Shown here in pieces: positions 52,003-60,321 of a DNA stretch of 64,000 nt. Position numbers and translations under genes: made by a program. The first letter of the stretch is position 1; the number at the start of each line of letters is the position of its first letter. Source of the DNA: Paraburkholderia phenazinium (GTDB lineage: Bacteria > Pseudomonadota > Gammaproteobacteria > Burkholderiales > Burkholderiaceae); the NCBI RefSeq assembly GCF_900100735.1, contig NZ_FNCJ01000002.1:558001-622000 (forward strand). The letters run 5' to 3'. Under the pieces are notes generated by a model. That model was not told the origin of the DNA. It ran no database searches and was given only the letters and a program-made list of their open reading frames with translations.

Positions 52003-52883
52003 GCGACCGTATGGTTCGCCATGACTTCGAGCGCCTTCACGAGGGCCGAGTGATCGAGCTGGTCCGCATCATGTGCGTGGCACAGGTTGAACAGTTGCTG
52101 GCACAGGGCCGTGCTGGGCAGCGGCACGCCGAGCGCCTTCGCGCCTTCGAGCGCGAGCCCCAGGTCCTTGCGGTGCAGTTCGATCCGGAAGCCCGGCGCG
52201 AAGGTGCGCTTGATCATGCGCTCGCCATGCACTTCGAGAATCCGCGACGATGCGAAGCCGCCCATCAACGCCTCGCGCACCCGCGCCGGGTCTGCACCTG
52301 CTTTGGAGGCAAACAGCAGGGCTTCGCCGACTGCCTCGATGGTCAGCGCGACGATGATCTGGTTCGCTACCTTGCAGGTCTGTCCCGCCCCGGAGTCGCC
52401 GACCAGCGTGATGTTCTTGCCCATCAGTTCGAACAGGGGCTTCACCTTGTCGAAAGCGCTTTGCGAACCGCCGGCCATGATCGTCAGCGTCGCAGCCTTG
52501 GCGCCCACTTCGCCGCCCGAGACCGGTGCGTCGAGATAGTCGCAACCGAGCGCGGCGATCTTTGCGGCAAACGCCTTGGTGGGCAGCGGCGCGATCGAAC
52601 TCATGTCGATCACGGTTTTGCCGGCGCTCAGACCTTCCGCAATGCCGTCGCTGCCGAACAACACGGCTTCGACATCAGGCGTGTCCGGCAGCATCGTAAT
52701 GATGATGCCGGCCTGTTGAGCCACCTCTTTCGGGGAATGGCAAAGCGTCGCGCCGCCGCTGGCGAGTTCGTCAGGCAATGCGCCGCTGCGTTTGTAGGCG
52801 AACAGCGTGTGACCGCCTGCCTGCAGGTTGCGCGCCATCGGCGCGCCCATGATGCCGAGTCCAATAAAGCCGATCTTTGCCAT
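51999..52883 (-). CDS. garR: Tartronate semialdehyde (2-hydroxy-3-oxopropionate) reductase, GarR/GlxR type
   Basis: Beta-hydroxyacid dehydrogenase, 294 aa. The amino-terminal NAD(P) loop is IGFIGLGIMGAPMARNL, the substrate-binding motif DAPVSGGEVGAKAATLTIMAGG (in part) near residue 118, and the catalytic Lys in CKVANQIIVALTIEA near 170. It would reduce tartronate semialdehyde, released by the aldolase of this cluster, to D-glycerate. ATG 52883 follows the gudD stop by 135 bases. Other family members act on 3-hydroxyisobutyrate; the surrounding glucarate genes favour the GarR role. Confidence 0.9.
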   Translation of the reverse strand: MAKIGFIGLGIMGAPMARNLQAGGHTLFAYKRSGALPDELASGGATLCHSPKEVAQQAGIIITMLPDTPDVEAVLFGSDGIAEGLSAGKTVIDMSSIAPLPTKAFAAKIAALGCDYLDAPVSGGEVGAKAATLTIMAGGSQSAFDKVKPLFELMGKNITLVGDSGAGQTCKVANQIIVALTIEAVGEALLFASKAGADPARVREALMGGFASSRILEVHGERMIKRTFAPGFRIELHRKDLGLALEGAKALGVPLPSTALCQQLFNLCHAHDADQLDHSALVKALEVMANHTVA

Positions 52884-53018
52884 GATGGTTGTCCGTAGAC
52901 CTTTCGGTTAAAGAGTGAAACAGGCCCCGTGGGCCGCAAATGTTCGAAATCGCCCGGGCGCGGCGGCAAGCGCACCCTTCAAAGCCAGTCCGCAAATCGC
53001 GCCCGCAAGCGCGGCCGC

Positions 53019-54281
53019 TCAAAAGCGCGGCTTCTGACGCGTCCAGTCCGGGCGGAATTTGCGCATCTGCGAGACGTCGTCGCGATTCGTAATGCCGCAG
53101 CCTAGATATTGCTCGTGCAGTGCGGCGAGCGCCTCGCGGTCCAGTTCGACGCCAAGGCCCGGCGCATCCGTCAGCGTGACGCAGCCGCCTTCAATCGCGA
53201 TCTTGCCGCCCTCGATGACCTCATCGTCCTGCCACGGGTAGTGCGTATCGCAAGCGTAGGTCAGATTCGGCACGGCTGCCGCCAGATGCGACATCGCCAT
53301 CAGACTGATGCCCAGGTGCGAGTTCGAATGCATCGAAAGACCGAGCCCGAACGTGTCGCACATCGTCGCCAGCACCTGGGTGGCGCGCAGGCCGCCCCAA
53401 TAGTGGTGATCCGAGAGGACGATCTGCACGCCGTTCAGGCCGACGTTGCGGCGGAATTCGTCCATGTCGGTGACGACCATGTTGGTCGCCAGCGGCAGGC
53501 CGGTAGCTTTGCGCAGTTCGGCCATGCCTTCGAGACCCGGCGTCGGATCTTCGTAGTACTCCAGATCGCCCTGCAGCCGCTGCGCCATGCGGATCGCCGT
53601 TTCGAGCGACCAGTTCGCGTTCGGATCGATGCGCAGCGGGTGCTGCGGAAACGCGCGCTTGAGCGCTTTCAGGCATTCCACTTCGTGATCGGGATCGAGC
53701 GCGCCCGCTTTCAGCTTGATGCTGCCGAAGCCGTAGCGTTCGATCATGGTGCGCGCTTCGCCTACCAGTTGCTCGGCATCGAGCACCTCGCCCCATGGGT
53801 CGCGCTTGTATGACGGATCGATGTCGCTGGAAAACTTGAAGAACAGATACGCGGAAAACGGCACCTGCCTGCGCACCGCACCGCCAAGCAGTTCGTGCAC
53901 CGGCACGCCGAGCGAGCGCGCCTGCACGTCCAGCAGCGCCACTTCGAAGGCGCCGAACAGCTTGCGCGCGGCATTGCTGGCCTGCGAACCGGGCGCGACA
54001 TCGAGCTGCACGCCTTGCGCCGTCGACGTTCCCGCTGCGCAGATACGTTGCCACAGGCCGTTGAGATCGAACGGGCTCAGTCCGGCCAGCGCGTCCTTGA
54101 CGCGTAGCAGGCCGTCGAGCACCGGCTTGTCGCCGTATGTCTCTCCCAGTCCGACGAAGCCGTTGTCCGTCTCCACCTCGATGATGGAACGCAGCGCATA
54201 CGGTTCATGGACGCCGCTTGCGTTGAGCAAGGGCGGATCGCTAATGGCGATGGGCGTGACACGGACGGCGGCGATCTTCAT
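53019..54281 (-). CDS. gudD: Glucarate dehydratase
   Basis: Enolase-superfamily dehydratase, 420 aa, converting D-glucarate (and often L-idarate) to 5-dehydro-4-deoxy-D-glucarate. The general-base KxK is in SIKLKAGAL near residue 205. Metal ligands lie in RIDPNANWS and YYEDPT, and the catalytic His in LSMHSNSHLG near 338. The start MKIAAVRVTPIAISDPPLLN fits the family. The frame is open far upstream, but ATG 54281 overlaps the stop of the lacI-type gene by four bases. Product goes to the aldolase encoded on the opposite strand at 57763. Confidence 0.93.
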   Translation of the reverse strand: MKIAAVRVTPIAISDPPLLNASGVHEPYALRSIIEVETDNGFVGLGETYGDKPVLDGLLRVKDALAGLSPFDLNGLWQRICAAGTSTAQGVQLDVAPGSQASNAARKLFGAFEVALLDVQARSLGVPVHELLGGAVRRQVPFSAYLFFKFSSDIDPSYKRDPWGEVLDAEQLVGEARTMIERYGFGSIKLKAGALDPDHEVECLKALKRAFPQHPLRIDPNANWSLETAIRMAQRLQGDLEYYEDPTPGLEGMAELRKATGLPLATNMVVTDMDEFRRNVGLNGVQIVLSDHHYWGGLRATQVLATMCDTFGLGLSMHSNSHLGISLMAMSHLAAAVPNLTYACDTHYPWQDDEVIEGGKIAIEGGCVTLTDAPGLGVELDREALAALHEQYLGCGITNRDDVSQMRKFRPDWTRQKPRF

Positions 54282-55336
54282 CTGCTGGTTCCTTTTTCGG
54301 GTGGGGCGGTACGCACATGGGGTGTACCGGCGGAGTGCGGCGCCTCGGGGCGCCGCATGGTGGAGTCGCGCACGACGAGGCGCGGTTCGAGTAGCGAGTA
54401 TTCGATGTCGTTCTTGCCGGCGAGCGAATCGATCAGTTTGCGCATCGCCAGTTCGCCCATCTGCTCGCTTTGCATATCTACTGTGGTGAGCGCGGGGTAG
54501 GCGTATTCGCCGTAGGGCACGTTGTCGAAGCCGCCTACCGAGACATCCTGCGGCAGGTTGAACCCAAGCGCGCGGGCCTCCTTGATGAAGCCGAGCGCGA
54601 TCAGGTCGTTGTAGCAGATCACGGCTTCCGGCCGGTCCGGTCCGAGCATGATGGCCGAACACGCTCGTTCGCCGGCTTGCGGCGAGGGCGCGTGGGCGTC
54701 GTATACGGCCGCGGACAAGCCCATCTCCGCGAGACAGGCCTGCACGCCGCGAATTCGCTCGGCGTTCCAGCGCGATTGTTCGAAGCCGAGGTACGCGATA
54801 CGCCGATGGCCCTGATTCAGCAGATGGCGCGCGAGCATATAGGCCGCCAGATAGCTGTCGGTGCCCACGCTCGGAATCGGGAAGTGCTGGTTGCGGCCAA
54901 ACAGCACAACCGGCTTGTTCAGATCGAGCATCCATTGCACCGAATCTTCAGGCATGCGCGAACTCACGATCATGCCGTCGACCCGTTGCGCGAGCGCTTC
55001 GATCAGCGGCCGTTCGCGCTCCTGGCTTTCCTCAGTGTCCACCAGCAGCAGCGTGTAGTCGTGCTGCAGGGCGATCCGGTTCGCGCCTTTCACGATATTG
55101 GTGAAGTGCGGATTGCGGATGTCGAGGATCGCAAGGCCGATCGTGCGCGTTTCGCCGGTGATCATTGAACGCGCGAGCGGGTTGGAGCGGTAGCCCAACT
55201 GTTCGATGGCGGCCTTCAGCTTGGCCTCGACCGGCGCGGAGAAGCGCTGCGTGCCGTTCATGTACTTCGAGACGGTGGCGACGGAAACACCAGCGGCGGC
55301 CGCGACGTCGCGGATGGTAGGGGAAGCTTTTTTCAT
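54278..55336 (-). CDS. LacI-family transcriptional regulator of the uronate cluster
   Basis: Repressor of 352 aa. The helix-turn-helix is TIRDVAAAAGVSVATVSKYMNG (in part; residues 7-27), followed by a sugar-binding periplasmic-type domain. ATG 55336 is the normal LacI start; the frame extends upstream, but across the operator region. Four operator-like sites lie in the 217 bases between it and the divergent SDR gene, one of them eight bases from this ATG, so it probably represses itself and both operons until a uronate or aldarate inducer binds. First gene of the minus-strand operon. Confidence 0.93.
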   Translation of the reverse strand: MKKASPTIRDVAAAAGVSVATVSKYMNGTQRFSAPVEAKLKAAIEQLGYRSNPLARSMITGETRTIGLAILDIRNPHFTNIVKGANRIALQHDYTLLLVDTEESQERERPLIEALAQRVDGMIVSSRMPEDSVQWMLDLNKPVVLFGRNQHFPIPSVGTDSYLAAYMLARHLLNQGHRRIAYLGFEQSRWNAERIRGVQACLAEMGLSAAVYDAHAPSPQAGERACSAIMLGPDRPEAVICYNDLIALGFIKEARALGFNLPQDVSVGGFDNVPYGEYAYPALTTVDMQSEQMGELAMRKLIDSLAGKNDIEYSLLEPRLVVRDSTMRRPEAPHSAGTPHVRTAPPEKGTSR

Positions 55337-55343
55337 CTGATTA

Positions 55344-55359
55344 AGGATAACGTTTTCCA
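55344..55359. promoter_or_regulatory. LacI-type operator site, next to regulator start
   Basis: AGGATAACGTTTTCCA matches the perfect palindrome at 55495 in 14 of 16 positions. It lies directly before the ribosome-binding region of the lacI-type gene, suited to autorepression. Confidence 0.65.
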
Positions 55360-55404
55360 ATGCTAGTTGAAATTCGATTCGCAGTAAACAGTCTGCATAT
55401 GAAT

Positions 55405-55420
55405 GCCATAACGCTTTCCA
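55405..55420. promoter_or_regulatory. Partial LacI-type operator
   Basis: GCCATAACGCTTTCCA keeps 7 of 8 bases of the right half of the palindrome and 4 of 8 of the left. Weak alone; considered because of its neighbours. Confidence 0.4.
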
Positions 55421-55455
55421 TAGCGATCTCGGGTTTTCACTGAGGTCGCTCGATT

Positions 55456-55483
55456 GGGAAAACGATTGACTTGACGTTTTCAC
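55456..55483. promoter_or_regulatory. Two operator half-sites
   Basis: GGGAAAAC (55456-55463) and GTTTTCAC (55476-55483) are inverted half-sites separated by twelve bases. Each matches its half of the palindrome in six or seven of eight positions. Confidence 0.4.
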
Positions 55484-55494
55484 CTCATTATATT

Positions 55495-55510
55495 TGGAAA
55501 ACGTTTTCCA
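55495..55510. promoter_or_regulatory. Perfect 16-bp palindromic LacI-type operator
   Basis: TGGAAAACGTTTTCCA is fully symmetric with a central CG, the form bound by LacI/GalR-family repressors. It lies 43 bases before the SDR start, where it would block the promoter of the plus-strand genes. Confidence 0.82.
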
Positions 55511-55553
55511 GGCCGGTGCCTTCGAGGCGTCCGGCGCTTCACTCGTCAAGGCT

Positions 55554-56309
55554 ATGCAGACTCAATTCAACTTCAGCGGCAAGGTAGTGGTGGTGACCGG
55601 CGCGACCGGTGCGATCGGCATGGCGACGGTACGGCGTTTTCATCAGGCGGGCGCCCATGTCATCGCCGCAGGGCGCAATCGGGACGTGCTCGCTGGCTTG
55701 CGCGAAGAACTGGGCGGGCGCTGCGATGTTCTGGCCGGCGACATCGCGGACGCGGCGCACCGGCAAGCGATCGTCACGCAGGCCGCCGAGCGCGGCGGCA
55801 TGGATGTGCTGGTCAATAACGCGGGACTGACCAAGACCAAAAAGCCCACGGACGACACCAGCCTCGACGAGTTCGACGAAATCATCGGCGTCAACCTGCG
55901 GGCCATGTACGCGCTCAGTCTCGAGGCGATTCGCGGCTGGACCGCGCGCGAACATCATGGCGTGATCGTCAACGTGTCGTCGCCCGGTGCGCAGCGTGCC
56001 CATCGCAACAACGCCATTTATGACGTCAGCAAGGGTGGCGTGGATGCGTTGACGCGGTGCCTCGCGGTCGACTTCGGCCGTTATGGGATTCGTGTCAATG
56101 CTATTGCTCCGGCGCAGATTCCGCATTCGCACACGCCGAATGTCGATCCTTCGGCGGCGCTCGGCTTGCCGCTGCCGCGCCATGGGCTTGCTGACGAGGC
56201 TGCGCTGCCCGTGTTGTTTCTGGCGTCGGCCGCGGCCTCGTTTATCACCGGACATGTGCTGCCGGTCGATGGCGGTCTGTTGGCGCAACTTCGTACGGCG
56301 GCCGCGTGA
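55554..56309 (+). CDS. Short-chain dehydrogenase/reductase of the uronate cluster
   Basis: SDR enzyme, 251 aa. The cofactor loop is VTGATGAIGMATVRRF near residue 12, the NNAG motif is in VLVNNAGLT near 85, and the active-site Tyr and Lys are in YDVSKGG near 158. The start ATG 55554 is preferred to an earlier codon because the operator palindrome lies in that upstream stretch. First gene of the plus-strand arm. It may oxidise or reduce a sugar acid intermediate; the specific step cannot be assigned. GHVLPVDGG at the end is typical of the classical SDR. Confidence 0.9.
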   Translation: MQTQFNFSGKVVVVTGATGAIGMATVRRFHQAGAHVIAAGRNRDVLAGLREELGGRCDVLAGDIADAAHRQAIVTQAAERGGMDVLVNNAGLTKTKKPTDDTSLDEFDEIIGVNLRAMYALSLEAIRGWTAREHHGVIVNVSSPGAQRAHRNNAIYDVSKGGVDALTRCLAVDFGRYGIRVNAIAPAQIPHSHTPNVDPSAALGLPLPRHGLADEAALPVLFLASAAASFITGHVLPVDGGLLAQLRTAAA

Positions 56310-56487
56310 TTTGCCGCAACCAGGCAGCAGTGTAGGTACACGCATCGGTGGAAGCGGGCGCCAGACTCGCACCCCGCCCACCCGCCTGAAACGGCGGTCC
56401 CATCTCTCGAGCATGCCCTGCGTAGCACCGGTTCATTACTCGAGACAGCATCACTAAAAAAAATATCGACACAGTTTGGAGTTCTAA

Positions 56488-57726
56488 ATGTTAAGTAAGA
56501 CAAAATTGAGCTGTCTCGCGGCAATGACCTATGTCTGCACGAATGCCTGCGCGCAGAGTTCGGTGACTCTGTACGGGGTGGCCGATTCGACGGTGGAAAT
56601 GGTGCGGACCACCGGCGCCAACAAGGGCGCGGATCTCGGCTGGGCCGGGCGCGAGGTCAGCAATAGCTCGGCATGGGGCATCAAGGGCCAGGAGGACCTT
56701 GGCGGCGGCCTGGCGGCGATCTTCCAGATCGAGTACGGCTACAACGTCAATAGTGGCAGCGGCCCGAGTGCGCGCGACCAGTTCGTCGGCCTGCAGAGCA
56801 ACACCTACGGCACGCTGCAATTCGGTTATGTGACTTCGCCGATGCGTGGCCTTGGCGGCAAGCTCAACTTCATTCCGGGCAGCACCTCGATTGCCAACGA
56901 CATCGGCGTCATGACCACGCTCAACGGGACCCAGACGAACCTGAATGCGCGTCTCGCCAACTCGATCATGTACACCTCGCCGTTGCTGCTGCAGGGGCTG
57001 AATGCGCAATTCATCTATTCGCCGGGCGGCGGCAATACTTCCCCGACCAACAGCAGCGTGTCGGGCACGGCCGGTTCGCCGAACAACGGCATGTATGCCT
57101 GGGGCGCCGGCGCGCAATACGCGAAAGGTCCGCTGTATGCCGCCTACGCTTACGAAACGCGCCGCGACCAGGATCTGCTCGGAGCGGGCGCCGGCCTGTC
57201 CGGCGCGAACAGCGCGGGTATGGGCGTCGCGGCCACCGGCAACTCGAACGACTGGGAGCACCGGGTGGCGGTGCGCTATGAGGCAAACCTGTTCGGGTTC
57301 GGCACGACTACTTTCGGTGTGGGCTGGGACCGCCTCGGTTCGACCGGCACCTTCGGCGCCGGCAAGGCGGCCGGCAATGGCGAGACCTATCGCGATGCCT
57401 TCAGTGTCGCGGTGATGCAGAAGGTCGGCCTGCAGGAGTTCATCTTCAACTATGCCGTATCGCGTCCGCTCAGTTGTTCCGGCTCTGCGACCAACGGCCA
57501 GTGCTCGTCGGCGGAGCAGCCGCACACGGGCGCGCAGCAGATGGTGTTCGCCTACCACTACTGGCTGTCGAAGCGCACCATGCTGCAAGGTTACGTGAGC
57601 CGCATCCACAATAGCTCGTTCGCGACCTACGACTACGACACCAATCCGGTCGTCACCGCAGTGGCGAGCCGTGCCCCGGGCGCGTCGCCGGTGGGTGCCG
57701 GCTTCGGCATTCGCCACTACTTCTGA
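56488..57726 (+). CDS. Outer-membrane porin, Burkholderia type
   Basis: General porin of 412 aa. The signal peptide is MLSKTKLSCLAAMTYVCTNA with cleavage near CAQSS, then SVTLYGVADSTVEMVRTTG, the standard first strand. Further marks: WGIKGQEDLGGGLAAIFQIE and RDQFVGLQSNTYGTLQFGY, and the carboxy-terminal aromatic FGIRHYF. A 16-strand trimeric pore is expected. Placed between the SDR and the aldolase of the uronate operon, it probably admits sugar acids or oligouronides. Confidence 0.93.
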   Translation: MLSKTKLSCLAAMTYVCTNACAQSSVTLYGVADSTVEMVRTTGANKGADLGWAGREVSNSSAWGIKGQEDLGGGLAAIFQIEYGYNVNSGSGPSARDQFVGLQSNTYGTLQFGYVTSPMRGLGGKLNFIPGSTSIANDIGVMTTLNGTQTNLNARLANSIMYTSPLLLQGLNAQFIYSPGGGNTSPTNSSVSGTAGSPNNGMYAWGAGAQYAKGPLYAAYAYETRRDQDLLGAGAGLSGANSAGMGVAATGNSNDWEHRVAVRYEANLFGFGTTTFGVGWDRLGSTGTFGAGKAAGNGETYRDAFSVAVMQKVGLQEFIFNYAVSRPLSCSGSATNGQCSSAEQPHTGAQQMVFAYHYWLSKRTMLQGYVSRIHNSSFATYDYDTNPVVTAVASRAPGASPVGAGFGIRHYF

Positions 57727-57762
57727 CGTCACTTAACGTTACTGTCTACACCGAGGTCTCTC

Positions 57763-58533
57763 ATGCAGCGCAACCGGTTCAAGGCACACCTGCTTGCCCG
57801 CAAACAGCAGTTCGGCATCTGGAGCATGCTGGCAAGCAGCAATGTGGTCGAAGTCATGACGCAAACGGACTACGACTGGATTCTGCTCGACACCGAGCAT
57901 GCCGCCAACGAAGTGCCCATGGTCCAGGACCAGTTGCGCGCGGCGGCGCAATCGACGGTGTCGGCCGTCGTGCGCCCCAGTACCAACGACACGGTGCAGA
58001 TCAAGCGACTGCTCGACGTCGGCGCGCAGACGCTGCTGATTCCGATGGTCGACAGTGCGGACGAGGCGCGCCGGGCGGTCGCCGCGATGCATTACCCGCC
58101 GGCCGGCATTCGCGGCGTGTCGTCGGCGACGCGCGCCAATCGCTATGGGCGCGACAGCGACTATCTGCACGAGGCGAATCGCGAAGTGTGCTTGCTCGTG
58201 CAACTGGAAACCGTCAAGGCGCTGGCGAATCTCGAAGCGATCGCCGCGGTCGAGGGCGTCGACGCGCTGTTTATCGGCCCGTCCGATCTGGCGGCCGCGC
58301 TCGGACACCTCGGCAACTTCAGGCACCCCGAAGTGCAGGCGGCGATTCACGACGCGCTGGCTCGCGGGCATCGCTGCGGCAAGCCGGTCGGAATTCTGAT
58401 GCCTGACCCGGTGCTCTCGGCGGAGTATGTGCGCGAGGGCTTCGACTATATTGCCCTCGCGACCGATATCGGTCTGTTGCGTAGCGGCGCAGACATCGCA
58501 CTGAAACAGGCCATCAGCCATCAACCCAAGTAA
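57763..58533 (+). CDS. garL: HpcH/HpaI-family aldolase (2-dehydro-3-deoxyglucarate aldolase type)
   Basis: Class II aldolase of 256 aa. It has FGIWSMLASSNVVEVM near the start, the metal/substrate part DWILLDTEHAANEV, and LETVKALANLEAIAAVEGVDALFIGPSDLAAALG (in part), with Glu and Asp ligands of the divalent metal. Family members cleave 5-keto-4-deoxyglucarate to pyruvate and tartronate semialdehyde (GarL) or act on related 4-hydroxy-2-oxo acids. The presence of gudD and a GarR-type reductase in the same cluster favours the GarL role. 36 bases after the porin gene. Confidence 0.88.
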   Translation: MQRNRFKAHLLARKQQFGIWSMLASSNVVEVMTQTDYDWILLDTEHAANEVPMVQDQLRAAAQSTVSAVVRPSTNDTVQIKRLLDVGAQTLLIPMVDSADEARRAVAAMHYPPAGIRGVSSATRANRYGRDSDYLHEANREVCLLVQLETVKALANLEAIAAVEGVDALFIGPSDLAAALGHLGNFRHPEVQAAIHDALARGHRCGKPVGILMPDPVLSAEYVREGFDYIALATDIGLLRSGADIALKQAISHQPK

Positions 58534-58552
58534 TCGAGGAACAGGCACCCAC

Positions 58553-59395
58553 ATGACGGACCCGAAATTCGAACCCGGCGTAACCCGCAAACCTTTCCGG
58601 CGCCTGTTGCTGACCGGCGCCGCCGGCAATCTCGGCAAGCAGTTGCGCGGGGCGCTCGCGGCGTGGGCCGAGGTCGTGCGCGTCAGCGATATCGCGCCGC
58701 TCGGCGAGCTGGCCGCGCATGAAGAGGCGGCGATCGTGGATCTGGCCGACCAGCAGGCCGTGCACGCACTGCTCGACGGTGTCGACGCAGTGATTCACCT
58801 GGGCGGCATTTCGGTCGAAGCGCCGTTCGAAGATCTGCTCGAAGCGAATATCCGCGGTCTGTACAACCTGTATTCAGCCGCGCAGAAGCAGGGCGTCAAG
58901 CGCGTCGTCTACGCCAGCTCGAATCACGCGGTGGGATTTCATCCGGTGACTTCGGTCGTGGATATCGACGCGCCGTTGCGCCCCGACAGTCTTTATGGCG
59001 TGACGAAGTGCTTCGGCGAATCGCTGTCGCGCTACTACTTCGACCGCTTTGGGCTGGAGACCGTGTGTCTGCGAATCGGTTCGTCGTTCGAGCAGCCGAA
59101 GAATCCGCGCATGCTGGTGACCTATCTGAGCTATCACGACTTCATCGAGCTGGTGCGCTGCTCGCTGTTCACCAACCGGGTAGGGCACGCGATTATCTAC
59201 GGCGTGTCGGACAACCGCAGCAAGTGGGTGGATAACACCAAAGCGGCGTTTCTCGGCTTTCGGCCGCAGGACAGCTCGGTGCAGTTCGAGCACCTGTTTC
59301 CCGCCAAGGCGCCCGACCCGGACCTCGACGATCCGACCCAGCGCTTCCAGGGCGGCCCGTTCGTGCTGGCCGGGCCGATGGAGCCGAAGCGGTGA
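58553..59395 (+). CDS. udh: Uronate dehydrogenase
   Basis: NAD-dependent extended SDR, 280 aa, expected to oxidise D-galacturonate or D-glucuronate to the aldarolactone. RLLLTGAAGNLGKQL near residue 18 binds the cofactor. The catalytic Ser is in YASSNHAVGFH near 120 and the Tyr/Lys in SLYGVTKCFGE near 148. DNRSKWVDN near 220 is characteristic of Udh. A short extension of about 15 residues precedes the core. It is coupled to the lactonase gene, matching the order of the reactions. Confidence 0.92.
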   Translation: MTDPKFEPGVTRKPFRRLLLTGAAGNLGKQLRGALAAWAEVVRVSDIAPLGELAAHEEAAIVDLADQQAVHALLDGVDAVIHLGGISVEAPFEDLLEANIRGLYNLYSAAQKQGVKRVVYASSNHAVGFHPVTSVVDIDAPLRPDSLYGVTKCFGESLSRYYFDRFGLETVCLRIGSSFEQPKNPRMLVTYLSYHDFIELVRCSLFTNRVGHAIIYGVSDNRSKWVDNTKAAFLGFRPQDSSVQFEHLFPAKAPDPDLDDPTQRFQGGPFVLAGPMEPKR

Positions 59396-60321
59396 GCGCG
59401 ATGACGAACGTAACAGTAGAACGCGTGACGGGCGCGGGGGCGGTGCCGGCGATGGTGGGCGAGTCTCCGGTATGGCGCGCCCAGGAAAAGGCGCTGTACT
59501 GGGTCGATATTCCGGCGCAGAAGATTGTGCGCCTCCTGGTCGAGACTGGCGAGCGCGGCGAATGGCTGTTGCCGGAGAAGGTGGCATGCCTCGCGTTCGA
59601 TCGCGAAGGCACGGTGCTCGCCGGCTGCGAGACGGGGCTGTTTGCGTTCACGTTGACGCAAGGGAGCGTCAACGGCACAACGGCGCCCGTCACGGGCCGC
59701 AAGCTCGCCGCGCCTGCGTTTCCGTTTGCCGGCATGCGTTTTAACGACGGCCGCTGTGACCGCCAGGGCCGTTTCTGGTCCGGCACGATGGTGCAGGACA
59801 TGGCCGCGGCCAATCCAGCGGGGGCGTTGTACCGCTTCGATGAGCATGGGGTCCTGTCGGCTCCCGTGGTCGACGCGTTGATCGTGCAGAACGGCCTCGC
59901 ATGGTCGCCCGATGGCACGAGGATGTATCTGTCCGACTCGCATCCGTCGCGCCGGCTGATCTGGGCGTTCGACTACGACGTTGCGGCAGGCGAGCCGCGC
60001 AATCGCCGCGTGTTCGCCGACCTGCATCACTACGCGGGCCGCCCCGATGGCGCCGCGGTCGACGCCGACGGTTGCTACTGGATTTGCGCCAACGACGCGG
60101 GCCTGCTGCTGCGCTTCACGCCGCAAGGCAAGCTGGACCGGCAGATTGTCGTGCCCGCGGCGAAGCCTGCCATGTGCGCGTTTGGTGGCGCTGCACTCGA
60201 TACGCTGTTCGTCACCTCGATTCGTCCCGCCACGGGAGATACGGAGCATGACGGGCATCTGTTTGCACTTCGTCCGGGCGTGACGGGATTGCGGGAACCA
60301 GAATATGCAGGTGTGTTGTGA
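59392..60321 (+). CDS. SMP-30/gluconolactonase-family aldarolactone hydrolase
   Basis: Six-bladed propeller lactonase, 309 aa, that would open the lactone made by uronate dehydrogenase. Metal ligands fit the family: Glu in VGESPVW near residue 24, Asn in MRFNDGRCDRQGRFW near 118, and Asp in YLSDSHPSRRLIWAFD near 180. The GTG at 59392 overlaps the udh stop by four bases; ATG 59401 is an alternative three codons later. The stop likewise overlaps the next gene. Cytoplasmic. Confidence 0.9.
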   Translation: MSAMTNVTVERVTGAGAVPAMVGESPVWRAQEKALYWVDIPAQKIVRLLVETGERGEWLLPEKVACLAFDREGTVLAGCETGLFAFTLTQGSVNGTTAPVTGRKLAAPAFPFAGMRFNDGRCDRQGRFWSGTMVQDMAAANPAGALYRFDEHGVLSAPVVDALIVQNGLAWSPDGTRMYLSDSHPSRRLIWAFDYDVAAGEPRNRRVFADLHHYAGRPDGAAVDADGCYWICANDAGLLLRFTPQGKLDRQIVVPAAKPAMCAFGGAALDTLFVTSIRPATGDTEHDGHLFALRPGVTGLREPEYAGVL

